64,000 nucleotides of DNA from Byssothecium circinans (taxonomy: Eukaryota; Ascomycota; Dothideomycetes; Pleosporales; Massarinaceae): positions 849,709-913,708 of the forward strand of contig ML976989.1 of the NCBI GenBank assembly GCA_010015675.1. The letters run 5' to 3'. Both the position numbers and the translations under genes were made by a program. Within the stretch, counting starts at the first letter, position 1. Every line of letters begins with the position of its first letter. Below are positions 34,484-46,197 of the stretch, in pieces. Below the pieces are notes generated by a model. The model ran no database searches. It saw only the letters and a program-made list of their open reading frames with translations, and was not told the DNA's origin.

Positions 34484-35142
34484 TTTGCATGTACTTGGTT
34501 GAAAGTTTGTAGAAGAAGAACCGAGTGAAGTCCACAAGCAAAGGCTCCTGATGCGTGTCGGCGATGTCGTTACGGTGTGAATCCGGATTAACTGTGAATT
34601 GACGGTGAGTTTGATGGGTCGAGCCTTCGGAATCAGGAAACAGCGGTTCGGAAGCTCAAAGCAATACGTCGCGTTTGACAGATCTGGCACGGCGACAGTA
34701 CACCGACGACACAGAACAGGTCGATGTTAGCTTTAGCAAGCCCGACGAAGTTCGGGTCGCGAGAGAGGGAGGTCAGAAGGTGGGGGCCGGTTTCGAAGAT
34801 GTTTGACTCAGTATCGTATTGTTGCACGTGTGACCGCGGGCAGTCACGTGTGGACGCGGCAGCCCTGGAGGCGCGACTTGACGCGTCAAATGCCGGACAA
34901 TGAGAAGTTTCCGCAGTCAAGGTGGTAGAAGCGCTGGTTAGCAGTTTATGTTTAGAATTGGTAAATTTAGATATAACACTGCATGTGGGGTCCGCGTGGC
35001 TTTTGGCGCAGATGGTTGTGACTGCCGAGTTCGGCAAGCGTGAATGAGGAAATCGCTTAGTGCGGATGTGATCATTTGAAGCAGCTCCCACCTTTACATA
35101 TCCGCAACGTTCGCCTTCCACACCTCACTTGCAAATGCTATC
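34484..35142. promoter_or_regulatory. Divergent promoter with clustered E-boxes and a GCN4-type site
   Basis: About 660 bp between the DUF7607 gene and GSH2. Within 47 bp it carries TGACTCA (34804-34810), CACGTG (34825-34830) and TCACGTG (34844-34850). These match the consensus sites of Gcn4/CpcA and of Cbf1/Met4-type regulators, which control sulfur and glutathione genes in yeasts. The cluster is about 300 bp before the GSH2 ATG. Confidence 0.55.
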
Positions 35143-36851
35143 ATGGCTTCCTCTCTGCATGAGAATTACCCTCCAGAGCTTACTTCAGAGGAAGAGCAGT
35201 ATTTGCTAGCTAACGTGAAAGATTGGTCCATCGCCCACGGCCTCGCAGTACGCCCGGCTCCCTCATTCGTGGGGCCATCACAAGACCCCGCTGGTGTTCT
35301 GGCTACAACGGCTCCAACTACGATCTTCCCCAGTTTGTTCTCTCGAAGCTGCTTTGAAGAAGGCCTCGCGATCCAGAAAGCTTACAATGAGCTTTACTCA
35401 GCAATAGCACGAGATGAAGAATGGTTGAAAGGAATTGTAGAAGAGTGAGTACTGCCACCAAGGGTACTATCGGTACTCATAGCTCCTTCTCAGGGATATC
35501 TCCAGCCTGTTCCCTAATGCTCTTCCATGCCTTCATGAAAACCAGTCTGAATTTTTACTTACCCCGCTTGTATAGACTGATCGATATCGATGATTTTGTG
35601 GCCAAGCTCTGGCAGACTCACCTAGCCGTCAAGAAAGAAGGTTACGTCCAGGTTGGTCAAATTGGGCCTGAGTGAGGGACACCTGGCTGATTAGAGTAGG
35701 AACTTTCGCTTGGTCTGTTTCGTTCAGACTATATGGTACATACTGATCCTTCAAATGCTTCAACTTCACCTGGCCTGAAGCAGGTTGAGTTCAACACTAT
35801 AGCATCATCATTCGGCGGACTGTCCTCGCAGGTATCCGCATTGCACAGGCATCTTCTGTCGATAGACGCTTACCCCTCATCGACCACCTCTGTGATAAAA
35901 GCAGACGCTCTCCGGCAAAGCAAGTCAGCTTCCTCGCTCGCCCAAGGATTAGCCGCTGCGCACAAAGCTTATGGTACTTCACGGTCGGGTCATCCTCTAT
36001 GCGTACTGTTCGTTGTGCAGGACCCTGAAAGGAATGTATTCGACCAAAGGCACCTTGAATACGCATTACTAGAAGAGAATGGTGTCAGATCCTTCCGTTT
36101 GCCTTTCCAGCAAACCCTAACACACACGACACTAGACGCCGACAAAAAACTACTTTATACACCGCCGAACTCTCCCTCGAAAACTTATGAAGTCACCACG
36201 ATTTACTATCGAGCTGGCTACTCACCAGATGACTACCCGAATGCGGAGGATTGGGACTCAAGACTGCACCTAGAGAAGAGTAGAGCTATTAAGTGCCCTA
36301 GCCTGCTCACACATCTAGCGGGATGCAAGAAGGTGCAGCAAGTACTCGCAACACCACATTCACCCCACTTGAAGCGCTTCCTACCCAATGACGAGGTAGC
36401 CTCGCGGGTTCTGGCTACTTTTGCCCCGATCTACCCACTCGATCAAAGCGAAGCTGGGAAGGTGGCGCAGAAACTTACCCAGAATCCCGAGTCTGCCTCG
36501 CGGTACGTACTCAAGCCACAGCGTGAGGGAGGAGGAAACAACATTTACCGAAGAGCGATCCCTTCATTTCTCGAGAAGCTCCCAGAGACGCACTGGCCGG
36601 CATACATACTGATGGAAATGATCGAGCCTCCCCCACTCAAAAACGCAATCCTGCGAAACGGAGAGCTGCAACGCGGCGGCGTCATTTGTGAGCTTGGAGT
36701 GTACGGCGTGTGTCTGTGGAAGGAAGGAGGCGAAATCGTGGAGAACTTCGAGGCTGGGTATCTCCTGCGCACGAAGGGGGACCAAAGCGAGGAAGGAGGC
36801 GTCGCTGCAGGGTTCGGGGCCGTCGACAGCTGTTGTTTGGTAGACAGCTGA
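35143..36851 (+). CDS. GSH2: Glutathione synthetase
   Basis: ATP-grasp-type enzyme that adds glycine to gamma-glutamylcysteine, the last step of glutathione synthesis, in the cytosol. Exons are 35143-35444, 35576-35651 and 35700-36851, giving 509 aa. The second intron is only 48 nt; splicing restores LGLFRSDYMVHTD, a conserved family block. Other marks are KQVEFNTIASSFGGLS, VIYRAGY-like TTIYYRAGYSPDDYP, YVLKPQREGGGNNIY (ATP/substrate loop), GVICELGVYGVCLW and the C-terminal glycine-rich EGGVAAGFGAVDSCCLV. Length is normal. The start ATG 35143 (MASSLHENYPPELT) is the first in frame. The upstream region has sulfur-regulator-type motifs. No neighbour is in the same pathway. Confidence 0.96.
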
Positions 36852-38544
36852 AACTAGTCGCAACACAATATTCTGTAGTTAACAAGCGCAGATGCTAAGG
36901 CGATCACAAACCATAGACACAACTTCAGAACTCAATCCTCTCAGTAAAGGACAGCCAAGTACCTCCCTTTAGAAGTCGTACTCTCTCTGACGTGTCTCCC
37001 GATATGCGAAGATAGAGCAATCCAAAGCTTCTGCAAGAAACCCTCTCCATCCATGGAACGATCAGCGACGTCGTGTGTACGTCGGGCGCGTTTGCAGTTC
37101 GTGTCGGTATATTACCAATGAGGGTGTACCGGGCACCGAAGGGACTGGTGAACGTGCTAGATATCGTGTGACAATAGACCCTGCTTTTCTAACCATCTGC
37201 CGTGCTCCTCCGGTTCGTGGCGCTCTCACGCAAGGTTTTCTAGACATAAAAAATGAATTCTGCTCTTTCCAGCAACCCGGGCTGCGCGTTGTATCAACAG
37301 TCTCAACTGAAGTGTCGTCTCAAGTGTCGCCGGCGACGGTCCGATGCAAGGACGTTCGAATCCTATCGATTGTGGTGGAGCACAGAGCTGGATCTTCGTC
37401 GATCATCGGAGCCTTACCCGCACCTCACCCCTTCCAAGTTCCGAATTGCATGCTCATTGACTGCCTCTTCATCCATCTGCTCGACAAGCGCGAAAGCACT
37501 CAAATCGTGAAGATATTCCATTCTCCTCATATGACTTGGAGCGAGTTCTTAATATGTACGAGGCAATGACACCAGCTCCATCCCAGCTGAAGTGTTACAG
37601 CATCGTATAAAAGGATAATTTGTTAATGCACAGTTCGACGCACAGTCCACGAAAAGACATGCATGAACGAGCCTTTGGCGTCCAATGGTACGAAAAGTGG
37701 GTGTGTCGTTTGTCTAATTGGTCCGGAAGTGTGCTCAGAGTCTCAGACGTCTCGCTAAACATTTCTCGACGCGTTCGTTCATCAACTTCCAGCTCACTCT
37801 GCATGCACTCTGCTCCCAGGGGCACATCTGTCCACCCAATCCATGCCCGTGACGGACACGCGTTTTGAGAGATGGGAGCCGAGAGTGGTATTTTTTGGCC
37901 TCGTCAGCGGCGCGTCGTCACGCTGCATCGTGAGCTGTTATCCCTTTTGATGCAGCGCGAAGGAGGACCCATTGGCTGGCTCAAACCATATCCGCATAAG
38001 ACACAATCATGACACTCGGCGCGAAAACATGGGGCGCAGTGGCTTGGTGCAATCTCAGTTGGTCTCGAAATGATGATACCAGACCCAGTAAAGGGTGGCA
38101 TCGAGCCGAAAGGACTGTTTGATCACGCTAAATGAGGTTCTGGCAGATGTCTTTTCTTACAGGATCGCTGTGACTTCCCCCCTGCGGTGGTTCCTATACG
38201 ATAACTTGCTCTGCATTCCCATCCTGCTGTGCAGCCAGTTGCTTTCTGCACCTCCTTCCTCCTGCACCTAATACTGACCGCTTGTTCGTTGTCCTTCTCG
38301 CCGTCCACTCGTTCTGTTCCAAGTAATTGTCCTACTCTCTTCCCGTCTTTTGCTGTCATTCGTTCTCTCCTTCGGCTACCCTCCGTCGTTCTTTCATATT
38401 GTACGCATAATCGCTGCCACCCCAGCCTATAACGCTCTTCCCGTTCCGAATCTTCCATCTTTGCCTCCCTCGAAGTCCTTCTTCCACGCTTTCTTTCATG
38501 GTCACTGTCTCTCCGTCCTGACCGTCTGCTCAATCGCAGTCGTT
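36852..38544. other. Intergenic region, about 1.7 kb
   Basis: No gene recognised. Open frames at about 37075-37569 and 38123-38533 lack coherent composition. The stretch from about 38240 to 38540 is CT-rich and probably serves as promoter and 5' leader of the downstream membrane-protein gene. Confidence 0.45.
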
Positions 38545-41500
38545 ATGCTGCCCTATCACTACCTAATATCCTTTTTCGCACTTATCCTATGTTTTCACTC
38601 TGTGTCAGCCGCCCCGGCTTTTGAGCGACGACAAGACGGCAATGTAGAAACGCCTACAGCCACCGTAGCCGAAACGACGCGACCTTCGTCGACATCTGCT
38701 CCGACATCCTCAAGAGCTTCGCGCTCTTCCACTCCAACAGAGGCTACTCCCAGCCCTACAGTAATATCGGCCTCCATCTCCGCGACCCAGACATCGACGA
38801 CTACCGCTTCTAATGCACCTTCAGCTTCTGCATCGAGCCCACCAGGTATGTCCGGGAGCGATAACTCGAAGAACAATATTGATGGAAACTTCAGCGGCCG
38901 ACTCGCAGGATGCTCTTCCCATTCAACCGAAGATAACCCCGGCCTTAGGACTGGCTGGTATAATAATGCTCATCTCGGGAATAATATATGGCGTCATTGG
39001 TATCAAGAACAAATGGTAACTATCATATAGCACTTCTGATCCTAATTTGCTGACTCCATTAGGCTGTACGTTTTTGGATCTGCCGCATATTTGACTAGTC
39101 TAGCTGTCACAGTCCTCATCGTCTATCTGATGAGCTCCCCGGTCACAAATGCGGTGCAGGGCGCATTTTTTGTTGCAGCCCTTCTTTCGGGACTCATCTT
39201 GGGCGCCTTGGCTCTGGTCTTCGCAGACGTTACTGATGGACTTGGGTGCTTGCTGGGCGGCTTCTGCATAAGCATGTGGTTTCTGACCTTGAAAGACGGA
39301 GGATTGATTGGGTCCACTGGCGGTTGCGCAATATTCATCGGATGTATGAGCTTGGCGGGTTTTGCCCTGTCCTGGAGCCACTACACGCGCAACTATGGCC
39401 TCATCGTCTGCATCTCTTTCGCCGGCGCGACTGTCACCATTCTCGGGATTGATTGCTTCAGCCGCGCTGGCTTAAAGGAGTTCTGGCTGTACATCTGGAA
39501 TCTGAACCCGGATATCTTCCCACTACATACCGACACCTACCCCATGACTCGAGGCATAAAGGCAGAGCTTGCGGGTACCATCATCTTGACTGTGTTTGGC
39601 ATCATCTCTCAACTCAAGGTCTGGAAGCTTGTCAAGGAGCATCGACTGAAAAGTGAAGCACAACGCCTTGAGCGTGCCAGAGACCAGGAGCTTGAGGAAG
39701 AAGAGCGTGGGCGCAGGATTGAGGACAAATTCCAGAAGGAGCGAATGCAATGGGAAGCAACTTATAACAAAGGCGCACAAGTCTCGAGTATGGAATCTGG
39801 CACGTCAACTCCAAAGGCATACAGCAGTATACAAGAGAAGGATAGTGTCCGTTCTGGGAGTGTCGAGCTCACACAAGTGCCCCAAGATGGTCTTCCACAA
39901 TCTACGACCAAAAGAGACTCAGTGACGGTCACTGTTGGACAAGACGATGAGATTTCGCATATTGATGGGGCAGGAAACCCCCTTCCGAAGCGCCCAGAAT
40001 TGGCCCATCAAAACACTCGCCTGAGTATCATGGGCAGTCCTCGCGCATCTTCTGAGGTCATGGGACCAGGACGTCTATCACGCTCAATCTCAGAGAGAAG
40101 TTCTCTCAAACCTTCTGCACCACCGCCACCGCCCACTTTTGTGCCTCTGCCTTTCAAGGTTCCTCAGCAGGAAGATTTCCAGTCCGAAGTTTCGGATAAC
40201 GCATCTATTTCGGCAGTTCCCGACGTTCCTGAAGAGCAATGGATGGTTCGAAGGTCTATCTCGAAACGTGTCTCTGACGCCCATAGTATGAAGCGGGCAT
40301 CTACAAGCAGTCCCCTGCCAGATCGACTCGATCCCGTGGAGGATTTTGTCGTTCCACACATCGAAGATGACCGAGCCTCGTCCGTCGCAGCTACTCTGGA
40401 TGACGACCTGTCATTGAGAGAGCTATCGCCGCCATCCTCCCCACTAGAGGCAAAATTCGACAATAATGCAATATCCGCTCGAACTGCAGAGGACAATGCG
40501 GCCAATCAGGAGAGTGTAATGGGCCTTGACACATGTGTCGAGGAGTCAGACGTCGAAGAAGCCAATCCGCCAGAGCTGGCGGGCCCTCGTCAATCACTCA
40601 CTGCGAGCACTGATCCGAAGTCAGGGAAGTTTCGATCGAGCCCTGCTTTTGCAAGCTCTGTTCAAGGCGATTCTCCCGGACTGCAGCAATCCCAGACCAC
40701 ACAGCCCAGTACGGCATCCTCGCAATCGCAGCCAGAGCAGCATGATTCAGCAACAGGAAGTCTCAAAGGTGCTCTTCCTCCGACACTTTCCAAAATTGCA
40801 CAAGCATACAGGGTCAATGAATGGTCGAAGCATCTTGAGGCGGCAGAAAAGCCGGATCTAGATGATATTGAAGAGCCTGATTCGCCAGGCATTCAGATCG
40901 ATCATGAACGCCCGGCGCCAGTTAGTGAAGAGCTTGTCCAGCCACTCGTGAAGGCTAAGAGGAACTCGAACAGGGTCTCCGTCGGTGTTCAGCCAAAGGA
41001 AAAATTCACACGATCCGACTCTAACACGTCGAAGACATCTACTCTTGCCGGAGGAGGCGTGTCTCGAGTGGGAGCACAAGCGATGAACCGGCTCTCTGGC
41101 AACTCGTCGTTGCAACCGCCATCCCCTAGAACTTCGATCACAAAGCGGTTGTCATCTGCGCCCACGCCTACAGCTAATACACTGATGAGTCAACGCGAGT
41201 CACTGATTCGCAATCGGACGTCTTCTCAGTCACTCCTTCCCCAATCAGCGTCGGCGAACAACCTAGCCCAAGGAGACGACATGACATTAGCACAGCGAAG
41301 GCGGGCTCTCCAACACCAAAAGCCTCCTTCAGCGTCCCAAAAATGGCAGAAGGGCCAACGCGTCAGCTCGAATCCCATCCAGTCGCCAGTGTTCGACTCC
41401 CACCAGCCGAAACGATCATCGAACGCTACCTCGGATCAACGGCGCGAGGACCTGTTGGTGAACTGGAGGGAATCGATTCGACAGACCAGCACCGCACCTG

Positions 41501-41718
41501 TGGAAGCATCAGTAGTAACTGTTGACGAACAGCAACAGCAACGACGTGCCGCGCTGATGCACGCAAAGCGCCAGAAAGAAACGGAGAAACAGCAGCGGGC
41601 CATGGTTGCGCAGCAGCGGGAGTCGATGATGCACAATATGATGCGGAGTAACGAGATGTTGGATGCGCATCGTGACGCGATGCGGCGAATGCAGTCGGCT
41701 GCGAATAGAAACGCGTAA
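38545..41718 (+). CDS. TM7SF3/TMEM198-like (DUF4203) seven-helix membrane protein
   Basis: Exons are 38545-38845, 38895-39015 and 39063-41718, giving 1025 aa. Residues 1-22 form a signal peptide (LISFFALILCFHSVSA) followed by a Ser/Thr-rich lumenal stretch. Splicing then joins QPKITPALGLAGIIMLISG to six more hydrophobic helices, including YLTSLAVTVLIVYLM, VAALLSGLILGALALVF, CAIFIGCMSLAGFALSW, IVCISFAGATVTILGID and AGTIILTVFGIISQL. This matches the DUF4203/TM7SF3-TM198 fold. After the last helix come a charged coiled coil (SEAQRLERARDQELEEEERG), about 600 residues of Ser/Pro-rich disordered tail, and a final Gln/Met/Arg coiled coil (MHNMMRSNEMLDAHRDAMRR). Both introns disrupt the frame unless removed, and the W codon split by the second is restored. 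Role unknown; plasma-membrane or endomembrane location is inferred. Confidence 0.87.
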
Positions 41719-43405
41719 GCTTTGACGGGGGTGGCGGATATGTTACGGATTTACGTTTGATTTTGGATGTGGATATTCTGGTCAGTTTTTCAACACCGAT
41801 TTTTCGGGATTTCATAGCTTGGGTTTGGACACGATACCTTATACATAGACGGATGGGATGGGTTCATGGTTCTTCTTTCTCCAAGGATAGGATGGGCGAA
41901 ACTCTATTTTTTCATCATGCGCACAAGGATTCTTTTATATCTTGGTGCACATACGACAACACATTCGATGGATGGGTCGGATATACGGGACGGGCAACGG
42001 AAGAGAAGGGAAGGGGACAGGGCAATTTGGATTCTATGATACCTGCAGCTGTTACTCATCTTCAGCCCATTTGGCTGGCTAGTCTATACGCTTAATCCGC
42101 TTAATACTATAATTCCACCCCACTGTCAATACTCAATAGGAGTCCATGTCGTGCAGGTGCATACTGTCTGGTACTGCTGTCAATGGCCCTGCATAAGTAT
42201 ATCTGCATGCATGTAATGCTGTCTGAGTGTTCGAGCAAGCATCATCCTTTGAGGGGGACTATTGTTTTCACAAGAGCCGCGGTTAAACTTGTGGGAGTGG
42301 CGTACGTGATGCAGGGTATAAACATTGAATTGGGTAACACCGTAACAGGGTGGTAGATGATGGGATGGTGTTGGGTCGTTGTGCTAGTCATGTATTTCAG
42401 CCTCACCTCTCCACAGCTACATTTCCACGTATTGCCCTACTCTCCACATGACCAGGCCCTACACGGGTGTACGCTGCATAGCAAAAATGAAATTACGAGA
42501 GCACCGTGCACAGGCTCGGTACACATTCGCCAAAAGGATCATGATAGAATGTGGAGAGATATCCCGAGGGCACGGTTTCTGGGCTCCTGAGAGCGAAAAA
42601 AGCCCATCGACGCCTCGCAGCAAGCTGTTCCCGATGCGTCTTGTCTGATCGCCCGTTGCGATCAGCCTTCAAGTGGAGCACAGGGTCATGGTCAGGATTG
42701 AGGCTCTCGAGCAGACTTGGCCGGAAGCGGAACGGGCGGATGCAGTAGGTGAGTTCTCGCGGTGTTTTAAAGCTTGATGTCAAGCTCTACCTGGCAGAAC
42801 TATGCTCCGTACAAAACACCGAGTATTTTGTGGGTTAGCAGCTGCCTGCTCTTCAGCTTAGTATCAGCTTTCCTGTCTGTATGAGTCTGTACGGGAGGTG
42901 AATTCTTCCGAGTCCGGGCATGGAAGGATGGAGTGGAAGAGGCAACGATTGGCCCTGTGACAGAGGTTCATGCCTGGAGGGTGGCGGATGCAGGGGAACG
43001 AGGAAGCCAGGCACAGGTACAGGCACAGCACAGGACAGGCACAGCCAGGTACTCCTGAGCCTGGGCGAGGAGATGGGTTGACCGTCCGTTAACCGTTATG
43101 ACGACAGCCTTCATAAGAGCGGATGCGCCTGCCCAACTACAAGTGACGCCTGCCCGGTTTGGCGTTTGGCAAGAAGGCGCACCTGTGTGAGGTAACACAG
43201 AGCAGCAGCACTGACTGGACTGTATCGAATTCAAAACCCAAATCCCAAACCCGAAAACGACACCCGCGGCCTCATCGCCCTCGAAACCCATATTTCCCAT
43301 CGCACACACGCAGAGCTGCAAGTCTCGACGCCTGTTGTGCTCAATTGAAAGCTGCCGGCCGTCACTGACCGTCGCGCAGCTGCTGTCTCAGTGTCTCCCA
43401 CCTCC
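41719..43405. other. Intergenic region, about 1.7 kb
   Basis: 3' flank of the DUF4203 gene and promoter of ERF4. Short ACAGG/CACAG-type direct repeats cluster near 43005-43050. Nothing coding recognised. Confidence 0.45.
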
Positions 43406-44875
43406 ATGTCGGTGCCCAGACCATCGGAAGCAGCGCACCCCGACCACCCCTTTGCATTTGCATTCGCAACTGCAACTGCAGCCGCAACCTCCAGAGAGTC
43501 TCACGCCGCGCCCAAGGAGCCCATCTCACGACGGCTTCTCACGAGTCCTCCGCCCCTGCGTCTGTGCCGCCTGCTCAAACACCACCGCTGCCAGCCCGCT
43601 GGTCGATAACGAACCGCATCTTCAACTTCTCGCTGCCGGCTACTCCCCGCGCCAACGCCGCCCGTCTGTGGAATCCGTACGTGCAACGCTGCGCTACCTA
43701 CAAACCCAAAAATACTTACAGCCCTTTAGCATCAATTCGTCGCCACGAACTCTCGCCGTGTACAGCCCCCCACGCACCGGAACCCGCGACAGCGAAGCGC
43801 CAAACGTCCCCATCGACCGCCCTCAGACAGCGGGTACCCGCGACGAGTACCCTCTATTGCAGCTCCCTCGACGAAGCCCTGCGCCATCGTCGCTCTTCGT
43901 TGAACGTTCCACGGGCGGCGACACCGCGTCTGGTCGCACGAGCATCGGGCTTCCGCGTGATCGCAGAAGTGGTCTCCACCCTGACCAGCCGCATTCGCCT
44001 GGTCCAATGGCTGTGGAACATGACGCTGCCGCTAATGAGGACCGGCACGATGCACCTGTCCCCGAGCCTCGCACCGATGACCCTGAGGCTGGCGCAACTA
44101 TAAGGCGGCATTCGTTCACCCGCGTTTCGCTGCCTTCGCGACCGGGTTCCTTGCGCTCGCATGCGGCGTCTAGGCAGGGAAATGAACAGGAAGATGGAGA
44201 TGATGCTTCAGAGTATCAATGGGGACCTTCGCATCCTTGCTTTCCACATCCCAACCCGCATGTCCCGCTCAACTCAGATATGTACGACAATACGCGCATC
44301 ATCCGGATAAAACGAGACTGGATGCTCAAGGGAGACCTAGCACCCACCTTTGCCAATTTGTACCCTGAGATTCTCGATCCGATTATCAGCGAGGACGAAT
44401 TTAGGAAAATTGTTCAGAGGATAAACGATACATTGGTGGAGGCATTCAATCCTTTCAGCTTTAGGGCATGGCTTGATACGATTATGGGTGTGGTGACGTT
44501 CTGGCTCTGGGATGATGCGGGGCTCACACAAGTCAAGAAGAAGCTGTCGGAACTGGAGAAGTGGATCGATAGCTGGAACAGACATACTGGAGTGCACGAG
44601 GGCGTCAGCATCATCCCGCTGCGGCGGACGGGATATCTTACGGTAGGTCATATCTTCTTCCACCATGGTCATAGTGCTAATAAACGCAGCTCGACATCCA
44701 GATCCCAGATCCTCACCTCGGTCCCGACAACGGTACTTCTACACGACCCACTACGAATGAGGACGAAGGCCTGAACAGTAATATGCAACGACCTGGCGAG
44801 TACGATAATTACCCCATTACACCCGCCGTCCAAGTCGACCCCTCGTCTCCCTTGGCCGTGGAAACTCGGTCATAA
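43406..44875 (+). CDS. ERF4: Erf4 subunit of the Ras palmitoyltransferase, with apparent frameshifts near the 5' end
   Basis: Partner of the DHHC palmitoyltransferase Erf2 at the ER; the complex palmitoylates Ras. The conserved Erf4 domain is intact in the main frame: NTRIIRIKRDWMLKGDLAP, FANLYPEILDPIISEDEF and FNPFSFRAWLDTIMGVVTFW. An intron (44643-44689) leads to a short last exon, LDIQIPDPHLGPDNG..ETRS, ending at 44875. The N-terminal part does not fit one frame. ATG 43406 (MSVPRPSEAAHPDHPF) is in one frame, the family-typical RWSITNRIFNFSLPATP (near 43597-43650) in a second, and TLRYLQTQKYLQPFSIN (from about 43687) in the third, which continues into the Erf4 domain. No splice sites explain these shifts. 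Sequencing errors in the GC-rich stretch or true damage are both possible. The first ATG in the main frame is at 44007. Confidence 0.75.
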
Positions 44876-46197
44876 TACGTTATTCCATTTTGGTCTCATG
44901 CTCAATCGGCATCTAACTACATCTATTCAGTATGGGTCTGTTTTTTTTTTTAGCAGTGGACGTCTGGCGCACCGAGGGATACCGCTTTTTTCTTTTGCCC
45001 TCATACTTCGAGGGATTCTGCGACAGAGTGGGAGGTCACGATGGCTTCTGCGCTCTCATGTTGGGTGGGAGCTGGGTGGTACGCCCAATGGGAATTGGGG
45101 AAATCTCATTGGAGCCAAAAGACTTGCTTTTCATGGGCTAGATGGCAGCAGCAGCCGCAAGGCAGGCATAGCGATACTTGCCTTTGCATTTCCTTTCTCG
45201 TGTTATTTCTCTTGGTTCACTGATACCCAACACATGCATGCGCTGCAGCATTTTACACTGCGAGATGGCAAGGCTATAATTTATAATAAGGATACGTTCT
45301 ATCTCTATCTCTATCTCTATCTCTACGAGGGGTGGAATCAACCTCGAAATCATCCTAACACGCCAACTTTTCGCACATGTGAACTTGCTCCTAGCTAACC
45401 GCGCGCTGTTTCCAACCACCAAATACCATCTCCTCACGCAGATCATCAGCCTTTCCGCTCCCCTCAGTCCCCAACCCTGAGTCTCCCCTCCCTCGCTTCC
45501 GTCGCCTTACGAGCAACCCTCGCTCTCCTCAACGCAGGTCAAGCCCTCACGTCACGTCCCGTATTCCCCCATCGGGCCCATCCTTCCACCGCCCGCCTGC
45601 AGCACGCCTAAAACGGAAAAACTCACCACTAACTCGCAACAACGCATAACGAAGGGCGACTTTGCAATTTCACCGAAGCGTGCCACTGCGTGCGCGGTAA
45701 TCTTCGGATACGACACGGATACGATGGGATACGATGCGGACCTGCGGTGCGGTACCGCGGACCAGCGCGTCGGAGGCGAGGGGAGATGTTGGGTTATGAT
45801 GGACTTGGAATGATGGGCGTGCTTGGGCTGGGGACGGGGGAGTGGGATGGGTAGGGCTAATGATGATGGTTATGCGGAAGAGTGGTTAGTGGAGATGATG
45901 TTATGCGTTGGGATGGGGAATGATGACGTGGCATGGCAACACTTGAGCAATCTATCTGCTATCGATAAATCAGACCTCTCTAATTTTACTGAGATGTTTG
46001 AATATGGGACGTTGTAGTAGATGGGCTCGCTCACTCGGCTCGGCCAATGTCAATACAGAAGTTGTCCTGCACTTTGACGAGGGCCGGAGAGACGAAATAC
46101 TAAAGGCGGGATGAGAATACTATGGTATGAGTTCTAGAGTCAAGCAGAGAAGATCCGCCTGTTATTCATTCGTTCCGACATTCATTCTATCATTCAT
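44876..46197. other. Convergent intergenic region, about 1.3 kb
   Basis: Holds a (TCTATC)n repeat near 45298-45326 and otherwise no recognised gene. It should include the 3' UTRs of ERF4 and the dehydrogenase. Confidence 0.45.
45298..45326. repeat. (TCTATC)n hexanucleotide repeat
   Basis: Between four and five tandem hexamer units in the convergent 3' region. Confidence 0.85.

Noticed and set aside
37345..37375. TTCGAATC resembling a tRNA T-loop
   Set aside because: The flanking bases do not pair as a T-stem and no matching acceptor or anticodon arm is found. Similar motifs at 7775 and 1052 lie in coding sequence.
37075..37569. 164-codon plus-strand frame downstream of GSH2
   Set aside because: No domain, random-like codon usage, no splice partners.
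44898..45398. 166-codon frame downstream of ERF4
   Set aside because: Contains the translated TCTATC repeat (YLYLYLYL) and lies in a convergent 3' region; not coding-like.
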